Part shown: piece by piece, positions 47,544 to 61,009 of the stretch
How positions within the stretch are numbered: position 1 is the first letter of the stretch
How the letters are laid out: each line of letters opens with the position of its first letter
The notes under the pieces: model-generated
Told to the model about the DNA's origin: nothing
Database searches by the model: none
The model's input: only the letters and a program-made list of their open reading frames with translations
Made by a program: the position numbers and the translations under genes
NCBI GenBank assembly: GCA_030998015.1
Contig: JARWMV010000250.1
Location: 806,001 to 870,000 of the forward strand
Length of the DNA: 64,000 nucleotides
Source: Ceratorhiza oryzae-sativae
Lineage: Eukaryota; Basidiomycota; Agaricomycetes; Cantharellales; Ceratobasidiaceae
Reading direction: 5' to 3'

Positions 47544-50500
47544 TTAGTATTCGGGGTTATAACCTTGATGCCCACGGTATCCTTCGTTATCGTCATCATC
47601 ATTCCCATGACGGCGCCCATGGTGCTTGGGACGTTCTTCATCATCGTCCTGATGCGAGTAACCTCCGCCATAGCCGCTTTCCTCCTCCCCTCCTCCATAT
47701 GAGCGCTCCGCCCTCTGGCCGTAAGATGGATTGTAGCTACTTTCGTCACGCTCCTCGCTCTGACCATAGGTCGGGTGGTAGGATCCGCCACCCTCCCGGC
47801 GTGAACCATAGCCTTCGTCTTCGTCGTTCCGACGGGAGCCGTAGCCCTCACCACGTCGGCTAGCGTATGTCGGCTGGGAGCTGTCGTCATATCCGGAGCG
47901 CGATTGTTCATGGCGAGACGAGTATTCGTCGTTTGACCGGCCGTAGGTTCCTCCACCATAGGAGGATTCTTCATTTTGCTCGGACGATTCTTGATTCCGT
48001 CGGCTGGAATAAGAATTATCGTTATTCGAACGACCATAGCCTCCACCGCCTCCGTACGAGTTGTCGTCAGTGTTCCCGTAGCCAGAACGGCCATATCCAG
48101 ACTCTTCGCCCGCGTGTCGATTTGACCCATACCCTCCCCCGGACCCGCGGGTATCGCTCTCTTCGTTTTCGTAGGACTGTTTGCCATACCCGGAGCCACC
48201 GTAGCCCGACTGGCTTTGTTCGTAGCCTCCGGACTGACCATAACCTCCAGATTGACCATAGCCCCCAGATTGTCCGTAGCCCGACTGCTGTTGACCGTAA
48301 GAGTGTCCGCCAGCACCACCGTGGCCACCCGAGCCATCATCTTGTCCAACACGCTTGTTCTTACCCTCGCGCACGCTTTGCTTGTTCAAGAGTTCGATTA
48401 TTGTCGAGCCCTAAGACAATAACTTAAGCCAACGTTCGCCGGCTATATTTGATCCATACCTCGGATCCAAGCCCTTCGAACCAGCGCTTCAACTCTTCGG
48501 CCATCTCGTTCTGGACTCGCGAACTGCCGGTCGCGTAGTAAGGATGGTGGAATGCCTCGAGAACCTGATGGCAAACTTAGCCCCGAACAAGGGGAGCGAG
48601 TAAACGACACGAACCTGGTTGATGGTTTGGCCGACATCTTATTATGATCGTACCAAGCCTGGACGACAAGCTCCACAGTATGCTTGACAACTACGAGCGC
48701 GATCTTCCCGGCGGGCTCGTTCAAAATTAGACTAAATAAATTTCAGTCTACCGCTAATTCAGTTAGCACATCGCACTTACTTGAAATGATCCTTGGACAA
48801 CAGGGAATGCGACGGGTCGGAAGCATCGGGGTTCGTGAAAACCTAGTAAGTATGCGTCAACGTGGATCGATGGGCTACAATTGAAATCTAACCTCATACT
48901 GATCATCAGTGTCGATGACGGCTGCAGAACCCTCCTGGAGAGCAGACGTCGATTGCTGGAGAAGGGGCGTAAGGAAGGGCTCGAGGGTGGTGTATACGTC
49001 TGCAAATAGTGTTTTTTTAGCTGACATGAATCGACCTTTGGTCATTGTGCTTACATGCATTCATGGCATTGGTCAGGTCATCGAGGAGACTCTCCAGACC
49101 TGGAATGTTTTGGATAGTCTGCCATATACATATTAACACCAGTTATCCCACCGAAGCGAGAGTACCTGCCCTGGTAATATCGCGCATAACCTGGTCATGC
49201 CACTTCAAGATCTCAAGGAGCTGGCGTTGAACCTCTTCAGGTGCGACGTCATCCGGATTCTATTAGCCAAGTCAGTAATAGTGTATGAGCATACCCGGAG
49301 CAACGCACAAAATTAAACGCCTTGTTTCGAATCTCATCTCCTTGGTTCATCGCGTTCTGTTTGTCATCTCCTCCGCCAGACGGGATCTGGCTTAGGATTG
49401 CACGCAATTTCGAGATGGGCGATTCAGACTGGTTTTGGTTTTTCATCTGTGGGAAAGGCGTCAATATGGCTGGGTTTCTAATAAACAGTTTAACTTGCCT
49501 CGTTCATCTTCTTGCTGAGATCGGACACGCTCGCCTCGCTCAAATGGCTGAAAAAGGTTAGCTGCTAGTTTGCTTAATCGATGAATCACACATACTCGGT
49601 TGCTTCACCGAGCATACTGTGCATGAAGTCGGCGGAACCAAATGTACCGGTAATTAGAGGCGGGGCAGGCCCGTTAGGAGTGTTGACCTTGACTGCATAC
49701 ATAGTCAAACTCTGTCAAGAATATACTAAAGGAAAGACATACCATTCTCTCCAACATGGCAAAACACCTCATTATGGCCCATCTTCACAAGCCCAATCTC
49801 GCACCAGTTGCCTGGAATCCACACATTTGTATCTGTATCTCATGAAACGATCTAACGGCTAAACTCACTGTGCGCCAACAAATCCTCAAGTGTATGCAAT
49901 GCTGTACCCAGTAGTCGGAACGCCTCCCACATGTCCGCGCCCTCTTGTCCGTTAGCCTGACGTCCGTGCTGGATGCATGCCTCTAGTGTGCGCCGGACGT
50001 GAGCTGTGGAGGTATCCCAAGATTGACCTTCAGTTGCGATATAGTTCTGCGAGCATCGGGTTAGTCCGGACAGACGAGACCAATTGAGTATGACGTACCT
50101 TCATTCCTGTGTTCTGGTCGATCTCGAGCTCCCGCGGGTCGACGGGAGGGCGTAACTTGGGATGGAATTGACGCGCATCACCTTCCTTCTCCGCGTATCC
50201 CTTGGGGCTAATCAAACGATATCAGCATTATATCGAAATGTCCTGCAAAAAAACTATACTTGTCGATATGCTAAAACGTATGAATTGTCAGCATACATGG
50301 ACGTTTCGAAAAGTCTAACACACACCTCCACAGGGAGATATACACCCAACCTGTCAGCGGTAACCTCAAACTCTTCAGTCGCGAATCCAAAAGACTGTCA
50401 TACACCATAGATCACGCGATATCCAATACACAAAAGAAGGATTAGACAAACCATGAACCCCAAAGCGGAAACGACTGTGATGAGCGTTTGAGCCGTCATC

Positions 50501-51004
50501 TTGGACAAGCCAGCAATATCCATCGCTTGAGAGTAATCGCGCAGCCAGTTGCCCTATTTGCGCCGCTGTTGAGCTTGCCATATATAACAGGAGGAGGATG
50601 GGAACGCACGAAATATACCCGCTTGACATCTAGACTCGTAAACCTGTCACCGCGGCCGCCGGTCAAAGCCATCTTGGCGACACCACCTAGGATACCTGCG
50701 ACTCCGCCGCCAAAGCCGGACGGAACGTTCTTGGAAAGTGTGCTCAGAATTGATTCGAGATCTCCATGGCGGAAGGCTACAGGAGCGTGCGGTTAGATAT
50801 AGAGAAGTGTCGTCGTTGTAAAAGGCAAACCCTTTTCGTTGAGGTACGCATAACTAGTATCCCACTGGATCAGCAAACAGAGCCCAAATCCGAAGCGAGT
50901 GAGACAACATACTCTGGGATATCACCTGCACCAAACGCGGCTACATGCGGCACTATAATGCACAGCAGTGCGACGACCAGCAAGGTCGTGGTAAGAAATG
51001 TCAT
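47544..51004 (-). CDS. HET-C heterokaryon incompatibility protein
   Basis: The ATG at 51004 gives a signal peptide (MTFLTTTLLVVALLCIIVP) followed by the HET-C start AFGAGDIPEYAYLNEKAFRH. Diagnostic blocks: GNWLRDYSQAMDI, FGFATEEFEVTADRLGVYLP, VEHIDNPKGYAE, DARQFHPKLRPPVDPRELEI, RRTLEACIQHGRQ, LHTLEDLLAHSNWCEIGL, FGSADFMHSMLGEATDHLSE and IALVVVKHTVELVVQAWYDH. About fifteen short exons encode roughly 870 residues. The last exon (48389-47544) encodes a 280-residue Gly/Tyr/Ser/Arg-rich tail with GYGQSGGYGQSGG repeats, longer than a plain glycine tail. In Neurospora, HET-C alleles decide whether fused hyphae survive; in this fungus the role is inferred. No frame break was seen. Confidence 0.92.
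48195..48315 (-). repeat. Gly-Tyr-Gly-Gln-Ser tandem repeat in the HET-C tail
   Basis: Several imperfect 18-21-base units encode SGYGQSGGYGQSGGYGQSGG. Low-complexity, Tyr-rich sequence of this kind is typical of condensate- or prion-prone domains. Confidence 0.75.
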
Positions 51005-51308
51005 ATCTGTTCTGCTTGGTTTCTACTTGGTCGTCGTCGGAGAGAAACCCTGATGCGGCTTCTTATCGCTGCTTCCCATCGGAGGCTTAGCCCAGATGAC
51101 GTCACACATCCGCGGCCTCATCTTGGCGCGTAACTGGCAAAGACGGCGCATATATCCTCGTCGCGGGCGTGCGTCCAGGCGGCGGTAGTGAGATCTTGGC
51201 GTGCATGCCGTTATCGGTTTTACCGACGGTAAGTTAAAAATACAATGGTGTATATTTGAACGGTGACGTAAACCAATAATTTACTATTTTTGGGATATTA
51301 CATCTTTA
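51005..51308. other. Short intergenic region, HET-C promoter
   Basis: No gene. It contains the HET-C upstream region and the 3' end of the next minus-strand gene. Confidence 0.5.
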
Positions 51309-52550
51309 TCACATCTCTTCTCCACCTGGCATCTGAGATTTCATCTTGACAAGCATCCTCAACATATTGTTGCACGGAGTTTGGACGCTGTATCGCTCTC
51401 CCATGCGAGAAAGATATCCGTTCATATAGTCAATCTCCGTATCCTGTCCCTTGCGTATGTCCTGAAGCATGCTCGACCAATTTTGCTCAGTCAGCTTAGC
51501 CACACGGACCACCTCCGCCTCTAGAGCTGCGCTTGTCAACTTTTTGGGAAACGATCTCGATTCTGCATCCTCTGCAGCTTGGGCTCGAAAGATTTGCTCG
51601 GCCTCGCCGCACACTTGTTCACAGATGCGACGTGCATACCAACTAGACACCAAGGCACCGTTTCGACATCCCATGAGCGCTGTGAGCGGGTTGATGACGG
51701 AATTTGTGACGAGTTTGCGCTGGATGCGTTCTTGAAGCTCACCAGCGCCGAGCCAGGTTGGCGCGAGGCCTGACAACGTGAGCAGAGCACGTATGGTTTT
51801 GTATAATGATTCGTATGGCGCAATCTTTTCGAAGAGCGTCTTGTAGGCGAGCGGGTGATTTGGATCCTCGGGAGGAATGTTGAGGGGAAGGCTACCAATT
51901 CGGTCGCTTGGTGCGATGCCGAAAGCAAGGTCTCCTCTGGCTGCGTGCACGGTGTAGAACGGAGACTTGGACCACGCCCCATGCGTAGTACTTGCAATGA
52001 CAAAGTGGGGACGTGTGTCAAGCATGGGGAACAATTTGGCGCATAACTCTTCGTACACACCCATTCCGTTTTGGAGTAGTGTGATCGTCGAGTGTTTTGA
52101 TAAACGAGGTGCGAGAATTCGGAGGGCTTTGATAGCCGACGGTGCTTTTGTAGTGACGATGAGGGATGAGATGGGGTCGCCGTGGGGCGTCGAGAGGAGA
52201 GCGACGTTAGAGTTGGATCGAGGGTGGGAGAGGAGGTATTTCGATCTGAGTTGGCCATCTGGGCGTTTGAGCAAGCCAAACATCTTGTCCGCAGCAGGAT
52301 CTGTGAACTCGATGTCAAAGCCCGTCGCTCTGACCGGAATGCCGTTGTGCTCGATGGTGATAGTGTATTGGAGCTCATTCCTATCGGCGAGTGTCAGAGG
52401 GTAAACGAAATAAAAAGCAAGAACTAACTTGAACATTCGCGTGAACGGCTCCCGTTTGACGAAGAGCGTGATTGGGTGCCGTGTGGATTGGCGGAGGTGG
52501 ACAGCGAGTAATGAGCCGATGGACCCGACACCGAGCACATGGATGTGCAT
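51309..52550 (-). CDS. 2-dehydropantoate 2-reductase (ketopantoate reductase)
   Basis: An NADPH-binding ApbA/PanE family protein of about 395 residues. The start MHIHVLGVGSIGSLLAVHLR is the Rossmann GxGxxG motif. Other family text: HPITLFVKREPF, SSLIVTTKAPSAIKALRILA, STITLLQNGMGVYEEL, FVIASTTHGAWSK, QERIQRKLVTNSVINPLTAL (substrate-binding Lys and Asn region) and QDIRKGQDTEIDYMNGYLSR (conserved Glu-Ile-Asp near the end). The enzyme reduces ketopantoate to pantoate for coenzyme A synthesis; fungal genomes also carry paralogues of unknown substrate. One intron removes LVLAFYFVYPLTLADR (52383-52430, donor GTTAGT), joining FK to NELQYTITI. The frame is intact. Confidence 0.92.
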   Translation of the reverse strand: MHIHVLGVGSIGSLLAVHLRQSTRHPITLFVKREPFTRMFKLVLAFYFVYPLTLADRNELQYTITIEHNGIPVRATGFDIEFTDPAADKMFGLLKRPDGQLRSKYLLSHPRSNSNVALLSTPHGDPISSLIVTTKAPSAIKALRILAPRLSKHSTITLLQNGMGVYEELCAKLFPMLDTRPHFVIASTTHGAWSKSPFYTVHAARGDLAFGIAPSDRIGSLPLNIPPEDPNHPLAYKTLFEKIAPYESLYKTIRALLTLSGLAPTWLGAGELQERIQRKLVTNSVINPLTALMGCRNGALVSSWYARRICEQVCGEAEQIFRAQAAEDAESRSFPKKLTSAALEAEVVRVAKLTEQNWSSMLQDIRKGQDTEIDYMNGYLSRMGERYSVQTPCNNMLRMLVKMKSQMPGGEEM

Positions 52551-53325
52551 AGCACTGGGGCGGGTGAGTGGGGCAAACGCAAGCGGAATGAAAATAACTT
52601 CACGGAGCTATTAAATGCCTACAACGTTGCCAAGAATACAATCAAAGTCCAGCTGGGTGTTGACTCTTCGCTCACAAACGGCACTTGAATCTGAATTTCT
52701 AGATCACGATGTAGATGTAGGCTCGGAAGACCAAGACTGACCTCTCGCAGCCCCTAAATTACCCTGTTCTTCTCAATATCTGACGGCGGGCCTCTTGTCA
52801 GTGCGGCTCATACTGCGATCGACGCGTCTCTCACCAGTTGATTGTCGACAAAATTAATAACAAGCGCCCAGCGCATGTGTTTAGGTGGTTAAGCCATTAC
52901 ACACAAACAATCATCCACCTTTCTAGCAACGATAACTCCCAGACAGAAGGAGAACCTGGCAAAAACCACGCATCAATAAACACTAAATATTTTAATAAAA
53001 TAATATTTGAAGCAATTAGAGTCTGCCCGGAAGTCAGGATCAGTAAAATGCCTCCAGGTATCAGTCCACTAGGTATTCCCTTGGTGCGAACTATTGTGAG
53101 GCTAAAACATGTCATCGTTTATTTTTCGGGCTACTTTGTACCTTCTGTAGATTCCATCGCTGCTAGCTTGTCTTTTAGAAGACCAAAGCGGGTTTCAGAA
53201 ATGAGCGAATACCCACACGACTTGTGTTAAGCGCCCAGCGCTCCGCCCGTGTCAACAAAAATTTGCATCCGTTCATCGAAAGACTTTCATCACACATCCC
53301 TGGGCGGGCTCGGGCAAGGCAGGAG
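52551..53325. other. Intergenic region between divergent ketopantoate reductase and UTP17-like genes
   Basis: No gene supported. The plus-strand frame of 130 codons (52838-53230) overlaps promoter space and has no motif. Confidence 0.45.
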
Positions 53326-56300
53326 ATGCTCGCGACGTCGCCGAAGAGGCCTTCTGCAGCAGGAAACAAACGAGAGGCTCCAAATGGTGTTCAAGCTCCA
53401 CTGAAGAAGCGGCGTAAGGATAGGGATAAGGAGGACGGGCACAGGCAGGAGAACCGACCGTGGACATGGACATCGCTCGCGGAGAGCTCTGTATCTGCTC
53501 TTGCGCCATTGTTCACCCCTGACTCGAGGTAAGCTTACACTATTTGATATTTATCCATTTTTAGCTGACATTGCACAGATATTTCTTTACAACCGCCGCA
53601 TGCTCGCTCCAAATCTTCTCAACCGCAACTGGAAAGCTCGTATCGACGATCCCGGCTCACGACGATACGATCACAGCTCTTGCGCTCCACCCTCTGAATC
53701 CATCTCACCTATTCTCCGCATCGCTCGACGGCACGCTCAAGCGCTGGGACACCCACCATGGCGCACTCCTCGAGACCTTGCGTGTAGACCAGCCGGTAAC
53801 GCATATAGCACTTCACGCAGAGCTAGGAGACGAAGTCTTTGTGGCTACTGGTGCCAAGTCGGGTGAGTTATTCGGTTTCCATATTTGATATCGATCGTGT
53901 GCTTAACAAGATTACCCAGGCAAGAACTCGGACTCTAGCCACATTTTCCGAGTGACGACTAAATCAGCCTCACAACTTCCTTCTCCTCAATCGTGTCTGT
54001 CCCAGCCCCCCAAGCCTCGTAAATCATCTCAAACAGTCTACGTCGGCAAAACTCGCCGGGCGACAGGGCTCGCTGTGTCGTCATGTGCACGCTTTTTGGT
54101 GGTTATTGGTGGGACCAAGGCCTATGTAGCCCGACTGGGCGTTGAAGGCTTCACAAGCTTTGTCTCTCCGGATCCGCTTACCTGTCTTGCTGTACACCCA
54201 ACGGAAGCGTACTTTGCGACTGGCGACCAGAGGGGTGTTGTTCGACTTTGGTATTGCCTGAATGAACAGGCACTCTCTGCTCCATCCGCTTCGTCCAGAT
54301 CAACCAATCCTTCCACCTCTAAATCCAAATCCTCTGGCCCATCCTCAACTGCACCAACAACAACTCTCCACTGGCACGCTCACGCGGTCTCGGCTCTTTC
54401 TTTCACACCCTCCGGCGCGCAGCTCCTGAGCGGAGGCGAGGAATCTGTCCTAGTGGTGTGGCAGCTCCACTCTGGCCAGCGAGAGTACGTCCCCCGGGTC
54501 GGAGCGCCCATTGGGGGCGTGAGTGTATGTTCTGGACCCAACGGAGGGCCAGAGTATGCGATTGCGCTTGTGGACGGTGGTGTAGTGTTTGTTGGAAGTG
54601 ACACACTAAGGATCGGGAGAGTTGTTAGGAGAGTCAGGCTTGGTCAGTCCGGTTTCTCGGCCCGCCTTTTCTTGTCGTTTCTAACAAGCGAAAAGACCCA
54701 CACCCAACTCGACCACTTCCTCTAGCCATCCATTCTCGAACAAACCATATCCTCCTCCCGGCCGCACATCCTTCTTCACTCCAAATCCTTGCTCGAAATG
54801 GTACGCTTATGGGAGAGATCCAAGTTGCTCCAGCGAATCGCGTGTCGAGACGAGACGAGGCTCCTATCGAGCCTGTCAGAGTTACTTTGGTCGCTATCAG
54901 CGGGGGTAGGGAGGGGAAGGGTAAACATATAGGGGATGCGGATCCAGTTGCCGGTGGAGAAGGGGAATGGATGGCCACCATCGATTCAAGAGCGGAAGGA
55001 GAGTCTTACCTCAAGTTCTGGCGATGGAATGCAGGATCAACCAATTCGGACCCATGCACCCTCAACACCCGAATCGACAGACCACATGGCGACGATAAGG
55101 TCACCAGTCTCTCATTTTCTCCTTCGTCCTCTTCTCCGATCCTGGCTAGCACTGGCACGGATGGTTCAATTAAACTCTGGTCTGTTCACCACTCTACAGA
55201 TGAATACTGGCTCTGTACTGCATCTTTCACCTACCGTTCTCACGTTGCTTTTAAAACTGTCTTTTCGCCGGATGGATCCCTCCTTGCTGTCATTCATGGA
55301 TCGTGTGTTACACTTTGGGCGGTCGAGGGGCAAAGGATGTGTGGTGCATTAACGTGCATAGAGTTAAGGAGCCAAAAGAAGCTGTATTTATTGGAAAAAG
55401 TGGGCGATACGTTGCTGCTTGGCGAAGGGGCAGTTGTGATTTGGGATCTGATCAGGTGCAGTGGTGCGTTGCTCTGGTTTTTCGCATTTGGAGACATTGG
55501 TTTTGATAAGATGGATTGGAGATATAGTTCTCTGGCACGTCCCACTAGAGCACCCGTCCACGCCCGCCCACATCATATCACATCCAACGGTTCCCACTCT
55601 CGCTCTGATCCAATACCCCACCCCGATATCGACCCAAATATCCCTATTTTCCCCCACCTCATCGGCACCATTCTTCACACAGAAACTCCCATTCAAGCTC
55701 GTCGAACCGGTCTGGTCAGATCTTGGAGTTGTCGGCCTTCGAGAAACCCAAGACGGCAGCGGCCAGTGGTCACTTGTGCTCACAGGGGAGGATATCAAAT
55801 CGGTGCAGAGCTCTTCTGGAGGAATAGCTCTAGACGATGCCCCTGTCGTTCCTAGAACCTTGTTTGAAGACATCTTTGGGCGGGGGAGTGTTGGTTCAGG
55901 ACTGGTACCGAACGGAAAGGGAAAAGGCAAGGCAGTGGAGACAGAAACGGGAAAGGGGGTAGTGTCGGATGATGCGCGAATGGCCAAGAGGAAAGCCAGA
56001 AAAGCTGAACGGCGAGCTGCGAGGGCTCTGCCCAAGGCGGCAGCGGAACCCTCTGACTCGGAAGAAGAGAGTGCAACGCCTGAGAGCTCCGAACCTGCCA
56101 CGGAGGGTGACGCTGAGCTAGATGCTGTCCCATGTAAGCTTGATGCTTCGTGACGAACAGACAGAGGCTAATGGTGTAAGAATTTATCCAGACGTCGACG
56201 ATCTCAGTGACATGAAACGAAAATCATCCTTTCTCGATGGGACGATCCAAATGGCGAAAAAAATGAATGGGATGGTGGGAGTTCATTCTGCGTCGGATGA

Positions 56301-56340
56301 CGAGGACGAAGAGGAGGCCGTGTGGTCAGAGTCGTTTTAA
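53326..56340 (+). CDS. UTP17/WDR75-like WD-repeat protein of the small-subunit processome
   Basis: The ATG at 53326 (MLATSPKRPSAAG) precedes a nuclear basic stretch (LKKRRKDRDKED). Two WD-type propellers follow: YFFTTAACSLQIFSTATGKL, AHDDTITALALHPLNPSHLF, SASLDGTLKRWDTHHG, HAVSALSFTPSGAQLLSGGE, DKVTSLSFSPSSSSPILAST, GTDGSIKLWSVHH and EYWLCTASFTYRSHVAFKTV, the last being typical of WDR75/Nan1. The C-terminus is basic then acidic (MAKRKARKAERRAARALPK; SDDEDEEEAVWSESF). Yeast Nan1/Utp17 belongs to the t-UTP complex that starts pre-rRNA transcription and 18S processing in the nucleolus. Five introns were placed. Between 55310 and 55430 a second frame also reads WD-like (FIGKSGRYVAAW), so two compensating base errors there cannot be excluded. 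Confidence 0.85.
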
Positions 56341-56575
56341 TAGCTTTCTTGCTTGATGAATTTATGCACATGCACTCGGATAAACCTTCATCCTTGAATT
56401 TCTCAGAGTGAATGTGATTGGTCAGGAGTGAATGTAGCCGAGTAGCCGGTAAATATCCCATTCCGGATTTACCGGAACCACACCTCATGACAAGCTCCGT
56501 CACTATCGTCAGCCTCAACCAAGCATAAAATTAACCCTCCCTTTGACGGCTGCTACCACCACCTCTCATACCGCC

Positions 56576-58231
<1,656 letters not shown>

Positions 58232-59277
58232 AAATCAGCGTTTCATTTTGTAGGATAAGTATCGCTTGTACCCCTTGATTGAATCGCACTATGAGAAACA
58301 AATGGCTGGAGGCAAATTGCAAAATTTTAGAAAGGGAACTTCAACAAAGGGAAAGCACATTCTTCGATTTCGACCGCATTCACTCCGAAGGATAGTGTAG
58401 GTATCTGTTCCAACCAACCCTGCGCTTCGGGTAGTGTCCATGAACAAGTTCAGAAGAAAATTGAGATAGCGTCGCTTACCGGCTAGCCGTCCTCGCTAGT
58501 GCAACCAGCCACCGACTCCCACGGCAAATCTCAATGACATTAAATCAAACAAAATACTCCGAAAGAATCTTCGGCTGAAATGTTTAAGCTTCCATACTTT
58601 CGCAGTTTTGCGCATACCAGAGTATGCGATCACTACAGCAGTGGGACAACGCAGCACCATATATAGTGGGCGACGAATAAAAAGCACATGGGTTACAAGC
58701 GTGCTGGTCCGATTTCAAGGGTAAAGACGTTGTTCCGATCAGGAAAGTAAGGCCGCCATGGCTACCCTCAGCTCTGCCAATTAAACAATCACAGATTCAT
58801 CTGAGCAGACAGATCCATATGAATGTAATTGGAATCCCCACGCATCCGTTCCTCGAATCATTTATCGCCAAGCCTCTGCGGAGGATGTTTAAAGAACACG
58901 ATACAGAGGACCAAGTGTCTCCAACATGACGTCTCAGAGTGTGGCTTAGATATGTAGATGGACCAGAAGTGTCGAGCGTGAAGTTGTGGAATTGACAGGA
59001 GAAGAGTTAGGGTGTAAAGTGTTCGTGAAGTCGGAATCTGGATAAAAATCGATGAAACCGTGTTCACCGGGGACTGAGGATTGCCCCTGAGCGGATCATG
59101 TAGCGATTGGTATCAATGAACAGAACGCGAAATAACACCACTCATGGTGCCCTTCGTCGCTCTCAGAAATGGACATCTTGCTAGGGAGTCGGGCCAATTT
59201 TATGACTATATGCGTGCATTGGCACGTCCAACACATACGATTCAAGAGGCCACTATCTTAGCCCACATGCTACAAGA
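58232..59277. other. Intergenic region between convergent thiolase and TatD genes
   Basis: About 1 kb with no supported gene. Short frames on both strands (58496-58687, 58858-59067, 59144-59359) lack motifs. Confidence 0.45.
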
Positions 59278-61009
59278 TCATTTGCTCGAGTCTAGTGCTG
59301 ACTTTGCCTCCTCTAGTTGCTTGAGCAGATCCGCCTCCCCTTCTATTTTCTGTAGTTGAGTGATCTCCAATTTGTCCCCTTTGTCGCGGCGCTCTCGAAG
59401 ATGTTGAATTGCTTGGAGCTTTGAAACAAGTTAGCTGGTGGGAAAACGAGAGATGCTGCTTAACCCAACCTACCTTCTTCTGCAAGGACTTGACCTTCTT
59501 TGCCATTGGATCCACCCCATCCGTAGCAGGCGCAGATGCTACCTCTTTCTCGGCCGGCGGCTGCTCTGATCCTGCAACAGCCGCAGCGTCTCGAGTCGCA
59601 ATGTCTTTGTGATATTGCTCATCCATCAGTTCGTGAAGATTGAACATCTCAACACTGTTGTTCCAAGTCGCCCGGCTAACGTCTTCGAGCTCGCAGTTTT
59701 TGAGACTAGCGACTACCCAAGCAACGCCGCCAACCGCGCAAGGTTCATTTCTTCCCTTTACCGCCCTGCCTAAAGAAATGTTGATCCAAGTTTCGCCAGC
59801 GTCGGAGAGAAGGTACGTACCTTCAATGAAGTTATCAGGCTGACATGTAGGAGGGAAATACAGTCCTCGAAGGTTCGAAGGCAGCGAGTTTAAATGCGCT
59901 CTCGAAGAGTGAGTGGATGTCATTGTGCACCACGGAGCATCTAGTCTACGTGTAAGGTGGAATTTTGAATGGAAGGCAAGACGCTTGCCTGTTTCAATCA
60001 TCAAATGCGTCAAGGGTATAGCTTTTGTGGTCGCCAAATTTTGATCAGTTTTCATGGAGCAGCCATTTACGCTAGGGGAGTAAGCAATAAGTTGCCGCTT
60101 CAAGGACCCCCAGGATAAAAACTCACCTAACGTGAAATCCCATCGCAACCTATCCATGCTCGTATCAGCACACAACAGACTCACTCAACACCCATAAACT
60201 CACAAGTTCTTTCATCTCCTTGGCCTTGCCTGTAAAGCTATGCACTACGCCACCTCTCCCGCCCACAGCCCTACCGCCATCCTCCCCGAACCCCTCCTCT
60301 CTAAGGATATTCACAAAATCTTCATGCGCAGCTCGGACGTGTAAAAAGAGAGGTAGGTGATATTTCTTGGCAAGAGCCAGTTGAGAACGAAAGTGTTTGC
60401 GCTGGGTTTCGGCCGAAGAGAAGTGCAGGCGATCGTAATCTGCGCGCAGATTGATTAGACGCTCAAAAGGAAACAGTCGGGACTGGACGTACCAAGACCG
60501 CATTCGCCAACTGCGACACAGCGACCTTTTCCAGTGAGACGCGAGGCTATCAGTTGGTCTAATCGTTCCAAGTATGCTGCTGGCCCGCCTTTGAACGAGT
60601 CGAATTGGCTGGAGCGAGTCGGATGACATCCGACCGTCGCAAAGAAACCTTGATTACAAAAGTGACCCAGCTCTTCATATCGCTCCGGAGAGGTGTGAAA
60701 TCGGCTCACCAAGCTGTTCCGCCAGCTCCAACGCTTCACTTGATTCATGGAGACTACCTCCAGTGAGGACTGCCGAACGTACACCAGCAGCTTTGGCTCG
60801 GCTCAGGACATCGGCCAAGTCGTCTACAAGATACAATCAGTCGGAGTAGAGACAGTTGTGTTCAACTTGCCTCTGTGTTTCTGCTTTCCTCTATGTAGAC
60901 CGCGGAAAACTGGATCAGTCAGGTTTAAACCAACATCTGCGCATACATCAGTGTTTTGAGTGGTGGCAAGAACAAAAGGCGTGCCTATGTATCGTATCCG
61001 AGAACTCAT
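59278..61009 (-). CDS. TatD family metal-dependent deoxyribonuclease
   Basis: A TIM-barrel nuclease. Spliced blocks: MSSRIRYI joined to DVGLNLTDPVFRGLHRGKQ (metal site near the N-terminus), FFATVGCHPTRSSQFDSF (Cys-His-Pro-Thr-Arg), RCVAVGECGLDYDRLHF (Gly-Glu-Cys-Gly-Leu-Asp), KYHLPLFLHVRAAHEDFVNI (His), GGVVHSFTGKAKEMKEL (His-Ser-Phe-Thr-Gly), MGFHVSVNGCSMKT and THLMIETDAPWC (catalytic Asp). A C-terminal extension (ATRDAAAVAGSEQPPAEK; LQAIQHLRERRDKGDKLEIT) forms a coiled coil, longer than in bacterial TatD. Yeast Tat-D acts in DNA fragmentation and repair. There are nine introns, of which three (60937-60984, 60824-60870, 59941-59988) begin with GC rather than GT. No frame break is needed once these are removed. 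Confidence 0.92.
59941..59988 (-). other. GC-AG intron in TatD gene (splits the ETD motif)
   Basis: ACAG|GCAAGC to ACTAG|AT, 48 bases. Removal gives IETDAPWC; retention would insert 16 residues in frame into the active site. Confidence 0.75.
60824..60870 (-). other. GC-AG intron in TatD gene
   Basis: AGAG|GCAAGT to TTGTAG|AC, 47 bases with a CTGAT branch-like site. Retention leads to a stop, so removal is required. The donor is the textbook GC form. Confidence 0.8.
60937..60984 (-). other. GC-AG intron in TatD gene (first intron)
   Basis: ATAG|GCACGC to TGCGCAG|AT, 48 bases. Removal joins RYI to DVGLNLTDP, the TatD N-terminal metal motif; retention would insert 16 residues in frame. Confidence 0.65.

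Noticed and set aside
47396..48427. Long plus-strand and second minus-strand frames over the HET-C tail
   Set aside because: Shadows of the repetitive Gly/Tyr coding exon; the GYGQSGG frame joins perfectly to the HET-C exons.
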